From: Mycobacterium kiyosense
GTDB taxonomy: Bacteria > Actinomycetota > Actinomycetes > Mycobacteriales > Mycobacteriaceae
Assembly: GCA_021654635.1 (NCBI GenBank)
Contig: AP025179.1
Coordinates: forward strand, 2,604,001-2,668,000
DNA: 64,000 bases
Reading direction: 5' to 3'
Of the stretch, positions 29,538 through 39,594 are shown piece by piece (the stretch's first letter is position 1; each line of letters starts with the position of its first letter). Under the pieces are notes generated by a model that had not been told where the DNA came from, made no database searches, and saw only the letters and a list, made by a program, of their open reading frames with translations. The position numbers and the translations under genes are program-made.

Positions 29538-29662
29538 GACAGTGGTTTCCGTTCTCTAAGGCCGTCGGGTTCGCGTGGTGATTGGTCGCACTGTGACGGT
29601 CAGCGCGGCGCCAGCCGCCAGGTTGAGGACTGCAAGCACGCCTCGGCGTCGAAGATCTGTCA

Positions 29663-29941
29663 TCATTTCCTGATCGCTTTCCGCAGGCGCGCAATCCAGC
29701 GGTTAAAGCTGGTTGAGGCGGGTCGCGGGCACCAGGAGCAGGCGAAATGAGTGTCGCGGTGTGTCTGGTGCTGTGTCGCTTCGCAGTCGCGCCGCTTCGG
29801 GCCTCGGGTGCTGATGCGCTTGACTCGAACGGGCACTGTGCCGCAGTTAGGGGCCTCGACGAGCGGGCACAGCACGCCCTCAATCGCGGCCTTGCAGGCC
29901 TGGCAACAGATTTCGGATACCGAAACGACCACTATGCTCAC
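29663..29941 (-). pseudogene. Heavy-metal-associated (HMA) domain protein, degenerate
   Basis: From a GTG at 29941 with GGAGG upstream the product reads VSIVVVSVSEICCQACKAAI and EGVLCPLVEAP. This is the start of an HMA copper-chaperone fold with its CxxC metal site (CQAC). The rest of the 65-residue fold is not recognisable, so a frameshift or deletion follows. It lies under a MerR-type promoter and divergent from a MerR regulator, as metal chaperones often do. Confidence 0.6.
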
Positions 29942-29997
29942 CGCGATTACCTCCGATGCTGGCCGCGCCCTATGGCCGCCACCTAACACCAAATCAA

Positions 29998-30028
29998 GTG
30001 TTATCCTTCCAGTACGCTGGAAGGTCAA
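29998..30028 (-). promoter_or_regulatory. MerR-type promoter with 19-bp spacer and operator dyad
   Basis: On the minus strand, -35 TTGACC (30028-30023) and -10 TAACAC (30003-29998) are 19 bp apart, the overlong spacer typical of promoters opened by MerR regulators. The spacer holds the perfect dyad CCTTCCAG-N4-CTGGAAGG (30005-30024). It would drive the HMA gene; the MerR gene starts 15 bases away on the other strand. Confidence 0.85.
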
Positions 30029-30038
30029 GGAGTGTTAC

Positions 30039-30500
30039 ATGCGCATTGGCGAGCTGGCGAAACTCGCCAACACCAGCACCAAGACCATTCGCTTCTACGA
30101 GGATTCGGGCCTGCTGCCGCAACCCCCACGCCGCGCATCCGGGTATCGCGACTATGGACCCGAGATCGTGGATCGGCTCCAGTTTATCCGTCGCGGCCAA
30201 GCGGCCGGACTGACCCTGCAAAAGGTGCGCCAGGTCTTGGCGATCCACGATCGTGGCGAGGTGCCGTGCGGGCACGTTCGGCAGGTCCTCAACACCCGCC
30301 TCGACCAGGTCCGAGCGCAGATCGCCGAACTCGTCGCCCTCGAAGGCCACCTGCAAACCCTTCTCGACCGCGCATCGCGTGAAGCGGCCACCGAACACGA
30401 CGATTCCACGGTCTGCTGGATTTTAGAATCCGACTCCGACGCGCCCGCCGCCAGCGAGTTCAGCGACTCCCACGACCCAAACCGGCCATGTGCCACGTAG
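30039..30500 (+). CDS. MerR family metal-responsive regulator
   Basis: A 153-residue regulator. The winged-HTH is MRIGELAKLANTSTKTIRFY, then a dimer helix. The metal loop has Cys and His in VPCGHVRQVL and a C-terminal Cys in STVCWILES. This pattern fits the ZntR/CueR side of the family. The ATG has AAGGAG six bases upstream. It faces the operator at 29998-30028, which it presumably binds. The metal cannot be fixed from sequence, but the HMA partner suggests copper or zinc. Confidence 0.85.
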   Translation: MRIGELAKLANTSTKTIRFYEDSGLLPQPPRRASGYRDYGPEIVDRLQFIRRGQAAGLTLQKVRQVLAIHDRGEVPCGHVRQVLNTRLDQVRAQIAELVALEGHLQTLLDRASREAATEHDDSTVCWILESDSDAPAASEFSDSHDPNRPCAT

Positions 30501-31245
30501 CGGACGGTACGTCACGTGTATCGAGCTGAGTAGCGAAAGCTGTTCGCTCCCAAGCTATTCAGCTACGGCCGGCCGGGGCCCTCGGGCGGATTGTCCTGGC
30601 ACGACTTTAAAGCCCGTTTCGGCACGCAGTGATCCCCCGGTGGGGCTCCTCACAACTCCAGTCCCTGGCTTCGCTTTGAGCGGATCACACAGCCCACCCT
30701 CACCGGGGATGGCAGGAGGGGCCCCGGCTTTACGGTTCGGCGCCCCTCGAGTCCAGGCCTTGGCCGGGCGCCCTGTGCACGACAATGCTCGCCGTGACCG
30801 GCATCACCAATAAGAGCCTGCGCGCCTTGATGACCGGACTGCTCGGCGGCATGACCTACACCATGAACCAAGCCAGCTACGACCTGGCCCGCCTTAGCCT
30901 TGCCTTAGCCTGCCTTACTAAGAATCGCTACCGGCTCACCGGCGACGGGCTGCGTACGCGATCGTCTACACCAAAAGCCACGATCGCCTACTAGCGAAGC
31001 ACGGCAGACGTTGTGAGCGCGGCGATCGGAGTCGTGCGGGACAAGACCTCCGATCAGGCTAAGAGTCAATAGGCGGCAGCGACTTTGGCGTGGGCTATCG
31101 CAAAGGATCGGTTGCGATAGACCCATTGGCGTTGGTGACAGCGTGACGGATCCCCGCAGGTCGCGGGCTATCGAAGCTCGTCACGAAAACACGCTCACGC
31201 AACGCCTCGCGCGAGACGGGATTCGATAGAGTCCGACCGGGGGCC
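30501..31245. other. No intact gene; winged-helix-like remnant
   Basis: Within this stretch, 30788-30994 on the plus strand reads ITNKSLRALMTGLLGGM, MNQASYDLARL and KNRYRLTGDGLR, which looks like a winged-helix DNA-binding fragment of a larger protein. I cannot name the family. The rest shows no gene. Confidence 0.35.
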
Positions 31246-31656
31246 AAGATCGGATACGCGCGGGTGTCTAGCGCAGACCAGAACCCGCAGCTGCAACTCG
31301 ACGCCCTCGACGGGGCCGGCTGCCTGAAGGTCTACACCGACCACGCCAACGGACTGGTCGACACCACCACCGCCCACGGCGCCCTAGTCTTCGGCATGTT
31401 CGCCCTGATGGCCGAATACGAAGCCGCACTGATCCAGGAACGCACCCACGCCGGCTTGGCCGCGGCCCGCGCCCGCGGGCGACGAGGGGGTCGCACCCCC
31501 AAGATGACACCGGCCCTGATCGGCAAGGCTCAACGGATGTATGACTCCCGCCAATTCACCATGGCCGAGATCGCCGCATCCTGCTCGGTCAGCCCCATGA
31601 CGATCTACCGCCACATCCGCACCGATCAATCTGCGACGAAACCAGTTGATGCGTAA
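31246..31656 (+). pseudogene. Serine resolvase with deleted catalytic middle
   Basis: The frame reads KIGYARVSSADQNPQLQLDA, including the catalytic Ser, and then jumps from VYTDHANG to DTTTAHGALVFGMFALMAEY. About 55 residues of the core are missing, including the segment that normally reads like VVWRLDRLGRS. The C-terminal HTH (MAEIAASCSVSPMTIYRHI) is complete. No start codon is evident in front of KIGYARVS. Not functional as a recombinase. Confidence 0.75.
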
Positions 31657-31671
31657 AAGTTTTCGCGTCTT

Positions 31672-32867
31672 CTAGGCAGCCGCGTCGACCGTCTGCGGGA
31701 ACGCCTTGACCTCGTCGAAGGCACTCCCTTGTTGCAGGCAATGGTAGAGCTGACCCAGGAGCTTGTTGAACAGGTGCCGGTTTGGCCGCGGCATGCCGGT
31801 CACCGTGTTCTCGGCGACGTCGGTAGTGCAGGCGGGCGGGTTCGCAAGTGCGTGGCGGCGGCGAACGCCCAGACCCACCCGGTGTTGGCCAACCGGTCGT
31901 TCTTGATGCGACGGTGACTGATGCAGATGGAGCGCCCCGAGGCGCGGGTAACCGGCGCGGATCCGGCGTAAGCCTTCAACGCCCGGGCATCGACGAACCG
32001 GCCCCGGTCATCGCCGATCTCGGCAAGCACCCGGGCGCCAGTGGAGTCAGCCAGACCCGGGAAGCTGGTGATCACGGCGTAGTCCGGATGCTGCTGAAAG
32101 GCCTCGGCAGCGGCCTGACCAAGGTCCATGACACTCGCGCAGGCGGTGTTCAGCGCCGCCAGCAGCGCCAGAGTCTGGCGTCCCATCGCCGTCTCAACCA
32201 CAAGTGGTTGGCGCAGTTGAGGTTTGCGCAGCGCTGCCTTGAGCTCGACTGCGGTCGGGTCGATGTTGCGGCTGCGACCGGCCCGGCGCAGTGCCGCCGC
32301 GATCCGGCTCACCGACAGCTTGGCCGCGGCCGCCGGTGTCGGCGCGATCCCCAGCACGGCGCGGACCTCCGGGCTGCTGATTCCCAGGGCGAACCGATCC
32401 GTGAACACGGCCAGGAAGGTGGGATAGAACTCCCGCAGCACCGACCGTAATTGGTGGTGCGCCTTGGTCCGTGCCCAGATCGCGTCCTGATGGGCGCGGG
32501 CCAGGACCGCTATGGCCTGGCACAGTTCACTGTCCTTGGGCAGCTGGCGGTGCAGATGGGCATCGACACGCAAGATGTGGGCCAGGGTCATGGCATCGGC
32601 GTGATCGGACTTCGACCGTGCCACCGAGTGACGCTCTCGGTAGCGGGCCACCGCGAGCGGGTTGATCGCGTACACCGCCCGACCGGTCGCGCGCAGCGCA
32701 CTGACCAGCAGTCCGCGCGGGGTTTCGATTGCCACCGGAATGGGGTCTTCGGCCCCGTCGCCGGCGGCGGTGAGCACCTCGACGAGCTCGGCGAACCCGG
32801 CCGGATCATCGGTGATGCGTTTCTTGGCCACCAAGTGACCGTCGGCGTCGATGATGGCGACGTCGTG
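31672..32867 (-). pseudogene. IS110-family transposase, 3' part, split by dsz transposon
   Basis: The minus strand reads HDVAIIDADGHLVAKKRITD through SDHADAMTLAHILR to SFPGLADSTGARVLAEIGDD. The C-terminus is in another frame (HLFNKLLGQLYHCLQQGSAF) after an indel near 31850. The first 16 codons (VKLFCGIDWAEAHHDV) lie at 38360-38406. CAC GAC GT is present on both sides of the 5.5 kb insert, and removing one copy with the insert restores the frame. A different IS110 type from the copies at 5.3 and 55.7 kb. Confidence 0.85.
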
Positions 32868-33222
32868 GGGTGATGTCCCAGGAGCGGTGTAAAAGGGGCG
32901 TCACGTAGGCTCCCTGTTTTGCGTTGGTGATTTTATGCGATCGCTGACGAATTGGATGCCGCCACGGCGAGCATGTCTTGGTCTTACTTAGACTGCCTCA
33001 ATGCTCACTGACGCCGGTTTCGGATTGCCGGTCGAATCCGTTGCAGCAGTTGGAAGTCCCGTCGGTGGCAAGTCGACCGTTGTGTCCGACAGACCGTGCA
33101 TCCGATCACCCCGGCGCGATGGAAAGGAATCACCGGAATCATCGAGGTTTTAACCCTGTGCTGCTGATGGCTCGTGAATAGATACTCGATCGGACCGCCC
33201 ACTCCTCGAACGGGAGGACATC
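32868..33222 (+). other. Left inverted repeat and leader of dsz operon
   Basis: The inverted repeat covers about 32868-32915. The following 300 bases hold no gene and should contain the dsz promoter; no clear -35/-10 pair stands out. GGAGGACA lies just before the proposed dszA TTG start. Confidence 0.55.
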
Positions 33223-34576
33223 TTGACCACGCGACCAGCCCCCGCCGTCAACTGCACCTCGCTGGGTTTTTCTCGGCTGGCACGTGGACCCACGCCCACG
33301 GTGCGTATAGCGCGTGGAAGCACGAATGCTTTTCAGCGGTGAGTATTACAAAGCGGGATCGCTCGGGACGTTGAACGCAAGTCTGATTTGCTGTTTTTGC
33401 TGACGTTTGGCGATCGAAGACAGTTACGGTGGGGATCTTCAGACCGGCGTCGGCCTGGGCGGTCAAGGCGCGACGCCCTGGAACCGACCATAAGAAAGGT
33501 AACAATGGCTCGCGGCGACCGGCCAGATTGGGTTTGGGCGCGACGGTTTCCACGACGTACTACCCGCCCTACCACGTCGCGCGGATCTTCGCGGACGCTG
33601 GACCATCTGTCGGATGGCTGGGGTCTCAATGTGGTGACGTCGCTTAACGACTCGGAGGCGCGCAATTTCGGGGTCGACAAGCACCTAGAATGATATCTAC
33701 TGACCGTGCCGGGATTCACGAGTTCCTTGAGGTCGTGAAGAAGCTGTGGAACTCCTGGGGCGACGATGCCTGCTGCTGGACAAGGCGGGCGGGCGTTTGC
33801 CGACCCGGGAAAAGGTCCAATACGTTGGGCACCAGGGCCGGCCGTCGGTTCGCGGCCCGTTGCAGGTCAGTCCCCAGGTCACCGCAGGGCGAGCCGGTTA
33901 TCCTGCAGGCGGGATTGTCATCATGCGGTCGGCTTCTGCCGGCGGTGGGCCGAAGCGGTGTTTAGTATCTCGCCGAATCTGGACATCATGCGTGCGACCT
34001 ATCAGGACCTCAAGGCGAATGTCGCCGCCGCTGGCCGCGATCCGGACCAGACGAAGGTTTTCACGGCGATCATGCCGGTCCTCGGAGAGACTGCGGCCAT
34101 CGCCCGAGACCGGCTGGAATACATCAACTCGCTGGTGCATCCTGAGGTCGGTCTGTCATCTTGCCAGAGTCATAGCGGATTGATCTCTCGGCGTATCCGC
34201 TGTTGGACACCGGGTACGCCGATACGTGGCCGACCTTGGTGACCGGCATGTGCCGACCATAGATAAGCCTGGGCGACCGCTGGCGGCAAAGCGACTTGTC
34301 GCTCGGGGAACTGGGACATGATACGGGACCGAACGTCGGGTCTGCGCCGCAGTGGGCGGACAACAGCCGAGCACATCGCCGAGCAACTCGTCAGCCATTC
34401 GAGGCTGCGCCGCAGACGGGTTCATCATCTCTGCGGCCTATCTGCCCGGCGTCTACGACGAGTTCGTTGATCAGGTGGCCGTTGCTGCAGGAGCGCGGCG
34501 CTCCACCGAGTACGAGGGAACTACCTTGCGCGAGCATCTCGGGTTGAGCCGCCCCACCGGTAGGAGCGTGCAATGA
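33223..34576 (+). pseudogene. dszA: dszA: dibenzothiophene sulfone monooxygenase, frameshifted
   Basis: Pieces in changing frames spell a full DszA of about 450 residues: [118 protein letters not shown] and [13 protein letters not shown]. DszA is an FMNH2-dependent class C flavin monooxygenase that opens dibenzothiophene sulfone to hydroxybiphenyl sulfinate, the third oxidation of the 4S pathway. At least five indels disrupt the frame, so no functional protein is made as written. The proposed TTG start has GGAGGACA upstream. The stop overlaps the dszB start (ATGA). Confidence 0.85.
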
Positions 34577-35641
34577 CCACGACTCCGGTCGAGCGTGATG
34601 TCCTGGCCTACAGTAACCGCCCGGTTCCCAATGCGCTGCTGACCGCCTTGGAAGGGGGCTTGCTTGGCGCAGGAGGGCACGCTCCTTGAGGTGCTGAGCG
34701 GCGCCCAGGGCGCTTTACACTTCACCTACGACCTCGCTCACCAGGCTCGGTGGGGAGATCCCGCCGTTAGTCAGCGAGGGGCTGCGGGCACCGGGGCGTA
34801 CCCGCCTGCTGGGCGTCACCCGCTTCGCCGGGCCTCAGGGCTTTTACGTGTGCGCGGACAGTCCGGTGCGGTCGCCCGCCGAGTTGGCGGGCCGCCGGGT
34901 CGGGTCTCGGCGGCGGCGATTGCATCTGCGCCGCGAGCTGCGACTATCGCCAGCTCGACCCGTGGCGGCATATTGGGGCTGATCGCCCTGGGCACCTGGG
35001 AGGTCAGTTCGTCCACGCGGAGCGCGGCGGTGTGAAACTGGGCGATGTCGACCTGGTCGCCATCGAGACTCCCGGCGTGGATCTGCCCGCGGACCGGTTG
35101 AGCGCCGCCACCAGCGTCAAGGGCGCCGATCTGTTCCCCGCGGTGGCCCACCACCAAGCCGGCGTCCCAGACGCTGGCACAGTCGACGCGCTGTTCAGCT
35201 GGTTGCCGTGGGCTGCCGAACTGGAAGATCTCTACGGCGCTCGTGTACTGGCCGACCTCAGCGGCGACCAACGCAACCTATACGCCAGCGTCTGACGGTC
35301 ATGCGCAGTCGGGTCGAGATCTACCCGATCTGGTGCAGCTGCTCGTCGACGCCGCGGTGCGCGCTGGCCAGTGGTCCCGTCACCACCACGACGAGGTGGT
35401 GACAATCCATGCCGCCAACCTCGGCGTGGCGCCCGCGGCGATCGACCGAGGATTCGGCCCCGACTTCGCTGAGCACCTAGTGCCACGCCTGGACGAATCC
35501 GCCATCAACCTGCTGGACCAGACACAGCGGTTCCTCCTCGACAACGACCTGATCGATCACCCGGTCGATCTTGAGCAATGGGCCGCACCGGAGTTCTTAG
35601 CCGCAAGCCTGAACCGATCGACACCAGGAAACGGATCATGA
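34573..35641 (+). pseudogene. dszB: dszB: hydroxybiphenyl sulfinate desulfinase, decayed
   Basis: The fragments match Rhodococcus DszB closely: YSNRPVPNALLTALEGGLL, LEVLSGAQGALHFTYD, GGEIPPLVSEGLRAPGRTRL, GVKLGDVDLVAIETPGVDLP, VKGADLFPAVAHHQA, VDALFSWLPWAAELE and DLEQWAAPEFLAASLNR. DszB removes sulfite from hydroxybiphenyl sulfinate, the last 4S step. The catalytic Cys of the motif SNCPVPN (Cys27 in Rhodococcus) is Arg here (codon CGC at 34618-34620); the active-site His (ALHFTYD) and Arg are kept. Several frameshifts also break the gene. It overlaps dszA and dszC by ATGA at both ends, a tight operon. Confidence 0.85.
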
Positions 35642-36867
35642 CACTGACGACCAACACCGCGAAGCCCCGGCCAGCCGACCTCGCCGACCCCGTTGCCGTA
35701 GCGCGTGATCTGGCCCGGACATGGCAGGACGGCCTCATCGAGCGCGACCGTGCCGGCGGATCGGCCACCACCGAACGCGAGGACCTGCGCGCCAGCGGCC
35801 TACTGTCGCTGGCAGTTCCGCAACGGTTCGGGGGATGGGGTGCTGACTGGCCCACCATCTTCGAGGTGATCCGCGAGATCGCCAAAGTAGACGGCTCCTT
35901 GGGTCATCTGTTCGGGTACCACACCGTGTGCATCGCGTTCATCGAGCTCTTGGGGTCGAGCGAACAGACGGAGCACGTCTACCGCCAGGTGGCGCAACAC
36001 AACTGGTGGGCCGGCAACGCATCCAGCGAGAACAACAGCCACGTGCTGGACTGGAAGGTCCGTGCCACACCCCACGAAGACGGAAGCTACCGATTTGAAG
36101 GCACCAAGCACTTCACCAGCGGCGCCACGGATTCAGACCTGCTGCTCGTCTTTGGAGTAGTTCAAGACGCGTCAGCGCAGCAGGGATCGATCATCACCGC
36201 GGTGATCCCGACCGACCGAGCCGGCGTCACAGTCAACGACGACTGGGACGCCCTGGGCATGCGTCGCACCGACAGTGGCACCGTGGAGTTTCACGACGTG
36301 GAGGTGCGCGCTGACGAGGTTCTCGGGGGCCCCAACGCCATCATCAATGACTTCTTCCAGTTCCAGCCCGCCAGCCTGTTCGGGCCACTGGTCCAGCTGA
36401 GCTTCGCCAACGTCTACCTTGGGATCGCGCAGGGGGCGCTCGACGCCGCGCGCGACTACACCCGACCCCAAGCCCGCCCGTGGACACCAGCCGGTGTCAC
36501 CCAGGCGGTCGAGGATCCCTACGTCGTGCGCGCCTACGGCGAAATGGGCATTGCCTACCAAGGCGCGGACGCCGCCGCGCGAGACGCCGCGCGACTCAAA
36601 GAAACCGGTTCGGGACAAGGCCGACAACTGACCGCCGAGGATCGCGGTGAGCTCATGGTCCGCGTGTCCGGCGTTAAGGCGTTGACCTCACAGGTCGCCC
36701 TCGACATCACCAGCCGCATCTTTCGAGGTCATCGGAGCCTGCGCATTACCGACCCCGGTACGGATCGACCTGATTGAGAAACATCCGCACCCATACCCTG
36801 CACGACCCGGTTCCTACAAGATCGCCGAATGGTAACTACATACTCAACGGCCGCTACCTGCGCCCGC
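35638..36867 (+). pseudogene. dszC: dszC: dibenzothiophene monooxygenase, C-terminus frameshifted
   Basis: The first 380 residues are open and closely resemble DszC: DPVAVARDLARTWQDGL, EREDLRASGLLSLAVPQRFG, GSLGHLFGYH, NWWAGNASSENNSHVLDWK, RRTDSGTVEFHDVEV and TQARPWTP-type PQARPWTPAGVTQ. DszC is an acyl-CoA-dehydrogenase-fold flavin monooxygenase that makes dibenzothiophene sulfoxide and sulfone. After SRIF (about 36720) an indel moves EVIGA into another frame. Remains of the normal end (RNIRTHTLHDPV, YKIAE, NYILNGRY) are visible to about 36867. The active-site core is intact, but the missing C-terminal segment takes part in the tetramer and flavin site of the family. No flavin reductase (DszD) gene is in the window. 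Confidence 0.9.
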
Positions 36868-36873
36868 TTCACG

Positions 36874-38276
36874 TCATAGCCACGTCTGGGTGGGGGAGAA
36901 GGCTCGTTCCCCACCAAAACGAATAGTCGGCCCGTGACAATCGACCCATGCGGTGGCAGTCGACCGGCTGGCGCCACGCCGGTTTCTGGCGTGAACTCCC
37001 GAATTCCGTTGCGTGGAGTTCGAAAGTGGGTCATGCAGCGACCTGCGCAGGTTGGCCAGCAGCCGCAGCCCGGCCGGTGTCATGGTGAACCCTCGCCACC
37101 CGGCCGAGGCGCGATCGAGCACCGCCCACACCAGCTTCAGACAGGAAACCTCGCCGGGCAGCCGACCGATGACCTTGACCCGGCGGCGGGTCTCACCGAA
37201 CGTCCGCTCGATGAAATTGGAGTGCCGCACCCGTCCAGTGCTCACGCGGGGAACCGCAGGCCGTCAGCGAGTCACGGTCGCTGGAGCAGAACGCACCGCT
37301 GCCGGATAGGAGTCGCGCCAACGCCTCGAACATGTCGAGCCGCTTCGCACATACCCGACCGCGTCGGGGCTGGCCTTCCGATCGTGCCGGCACCTCGAAG
37401 ATCGACCAGTAGTCGGCCTTGACCTCCGCTTGGGCGTTCTTGGGCACCTTGGCCAACACGTTTCTGGCGCGATGCACCAGACACCGCTGCCGCAGCGCCG
37501 CGCCCATGGTGCGCTCGACCGCGCCGATCAACCCGGCCGCACCGTCGCTGACCACCAGCAGCGGACACGCCAACCCACGCTCACCGAGCCCGGTCAAAAA
37601 CCCCTCCCACGCGTCACCGGACTCGCTTGAAGCGGCCTCCAGCCCGACGAACACCGGGTTGCCGTCGGTGTCGATACCCCACGCGGCCAGCACCGGGTCG
37701 GCCGACGCGTTGGCGTGGTATTTGAAGTGGCTGTCGAGGAACAGGTAATCCAGCTCTGATAACGAGCCGGCGAGCGCTCCAGGCCTCGAACTGGTCGCGG
37801 ATGTCTTCGCAGATGCGCGACACCGTCGATTTCGACACCGCGGCGGTCTCGCCGAGCGCCTCGGTCAAGGTGGCCTGCACATCGCGTGTCGACAGTCCGC
37901 GCACGAACCCGGCGATCACCAGCGACTCCAGCGCGTTGGTCTTGGTCACCCCCTTACCGAACAACTGGGAGGCGAAGCGCTCGGCGGTGCCGCGCACCTT
38001 CGGCCGCTCCAGCGTCACCGGGCCGGCGGTGGTTTTCACCGTGGTCGGGCAGTACCCGTTGCGCATCCCGGCGCGGGCGCCCGCACTGCCTGCGGCCCGC
38101 TCATAGCGGTCCCGGCCCAAAAACGCGGTCACCTCGGCCTCGATCGCGGCCTGCAACAGCAACCGGGCGCCGAGCACCGCGACCTGCTCGATCGCACCCG
38201 CCAGGTCCTCGCCGCCGGCGAACACCTCATCAATTTCTGCCTGCAACCGCTGCGCAGGCGATATCCTCTTCGACAC
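36874..38276 (-). pseudogene. IS256-family (mutator) transposase, frameshifted
   Basis: The start MSKRISPAQRLQAEIDEVFA is followed by GMRNGYCPTTVKTTAGPVTL, RGLSTRDVQATLTEALGE and FEAW. After a shift near 37770 the frame reads ASADPVLAAWGIDTDGNPVF, SDGAAGLIGAVERTMGAALR (catalytic Asp) and RCLVHRARNVLAKVP. After another near 37245 it reads NFIERTFGETRRRVKVIGRL. These are the parts of an IS256-family DDE transposase of about 420 residues. It is the only transposase inside the dsz transposon and presumably moved it. It is broken as written. Confidence 0.85.
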
Positions 38277-38311
38277 GGACGTGGGTTCCTTCCTTCAGAC
38301 TTGCTGGTCTT

Positions 38312-38359
38312 CGAGGGAACCTACGTCCGAACCCTTTTACACCGCTGGAGGGACACAAC
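38312..38359. repeat. Right inverted repeat of dsz transposon
   Basis: The inverse of 32868-32915. CCCTTTTACACCGCT (38332-38346) and CCTACGT (38320-38326) pair with 32883-32897 and 32903-32909 at the same spacing. The outermost 13-15 bases match less well. Confidence 0.85.
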
Positions 38360-38406
38360 ACGTCGTGGTGCGCCTCGGCCCAGTCGATGCCGCAGAAGAG
38401 TTTCAC
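38360..38406 (-). pseudogene. IS110-family transposase, 5' part
   Basis: GTG at 38406, with GGAGG ten bases upstream, starts VKLFCGIDWAEAHHDV. This contains the first catalytic Asp of the DEDD domain and is cut by the dsz transposon. The remainder is at 32867-31672. Confidence 0.85.
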
Positions 38407-39594
38407 GTTGGAATTACCTCCGACCTATAGCGGGTGTTGGTGCTGGTCAGAAACCCCAGCAGGATGTGCAGCGCTCTACTTACGAGGCTCGATGGCCTTC
38501 CCTCCGATGAGCTGTTCGCGATCCCAGCGACCCGCACGGCATCGGTCTTCGTTGAGGGCTTCAGCGCCCGTAAAGACTGAGACGTTGCCTCCGTGCGAGG
38601 GGCTTGAACCACGACGCCAATCCCACCCAAAGACGACCTCGCGACCCCGACGCGACACGCTCGGTCTTGTCTGAGGACTCATCACGGTCCCGAAATGGGA
38701 AAGGCATTGCCACAGCATGGCCGCGAGGGACGAACACCCGACGAGATCCGCGGCCTCCACCAAGATCAGCGGCTGTTCGCTTCTAAGTAGAAATGAGACA
38801 CCACGAGCTGGGGCTGGCGCCGCCCCTGGTGGACGCGATCAGCGCTGCGGTGCTTCCCCTTCCCTCACGTCAGCAGCGTGTCCGCCACCGAGGTGTGATC
38901 CGTCGAGCCGGACTTGGTGGTGCGGCAGGCCTGCCCTTGTGCCCCGGTAGGCTGTGGGAGTCGTCAGCGGCGTGGGTGGCTACCAGTTGCTTGATCTGGT
39001 CGAGCGCTTCCTGTATGGTCCGCGCCCCCAAGGCCGGAAACTTCGCTGCGCAGGCGGCGTTCTTCCGGTGCTGCGGGCAGCGGACGATGTGGGCGGTACA
39101 GCGGTCAAGCATTCGCAGAACTCCTTGGTGGTGATGCTCAGAAAGTTAGCGGCGTGAACGGTGCTGATCCGTTGCGACGGTTAGCTCTCTGATCGCAGAT
39201 CTGTTTGCAGCCAGCGTGGGCTCAGCCGGGCACTGCACGAGCCGAACAGGCCAAAGCGGATGCCGAAAAGAAAACCGGAAACAACCCGGTTCGGCCTTCC
39301 GCCAGTGTACCGGGCAGGCTGGAAGGACGTTCTGTTGTGGCCAGCGGTGTCTTCGGCTGCGACCAGGTATTCGGCAGCGACGTCGGCGCCGCGTACGACC
39401 GGCACCGACGGGAGAACCGTGCGCGCGGACCGCAAACCCAAACCCTCGAGTGAGACGAGATCTGATCTACTTTCGCTTCCCTACAAAAAGGCAGCGGAAG
39501 AAAAGCGTGTGAAGTCGTCGTGACCCGGCCCCAACCTCGCGGATCGATCACCCCAGGGCCGAACAGCGTGGGCCTTCGATATCTCCGGCTCAGG
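38407..39594. other. No recognised gene; IS110 leader and unassigned frames
   Basis: The first 250-300 bases are the non-coding left end of the split IS110 element and may hold its guide RNA. A minus-strand frame at 38870-39112 (MLDRCTAHIVRCPQHRKNAA) and frames at 39181-39453 have no family I recognise. Part of this stretch may be the remains of several insertions. Confidence 0.4.

Larger units (their letters stand above)
32868..38359. mobile_element. IS256-type transposon carrying dszABC
   Basis: A 5.49 kb unit with inverted ends. From each end inward one reads TGTCCC, AGCGGTGTAAAAGGG, five bases, then ACGTAGG and TCCCT (32883-32909 and 38320-38346). It is flanked by a direct repeat ACGTCGTG (32860-32867, 38360-38367; a ninth base G also matches), the size of target duplication made by IS256-family elements. 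Inside are dszA, dszB and dszC on the plus strand and an IS256-family transposase on the minus strand. This is an insertion sequence with passenger genes rather than a pair of IS copies. Confidence 0.85.

Noticed and set aside
33223..34576. Generic LLM-class flavin monooxygenase unrelated to desulfurization
   Set aside because: The detailed motifs, the DszB- and DszC-like genes directly behind it and the overlaps between all three identify it as dszA.
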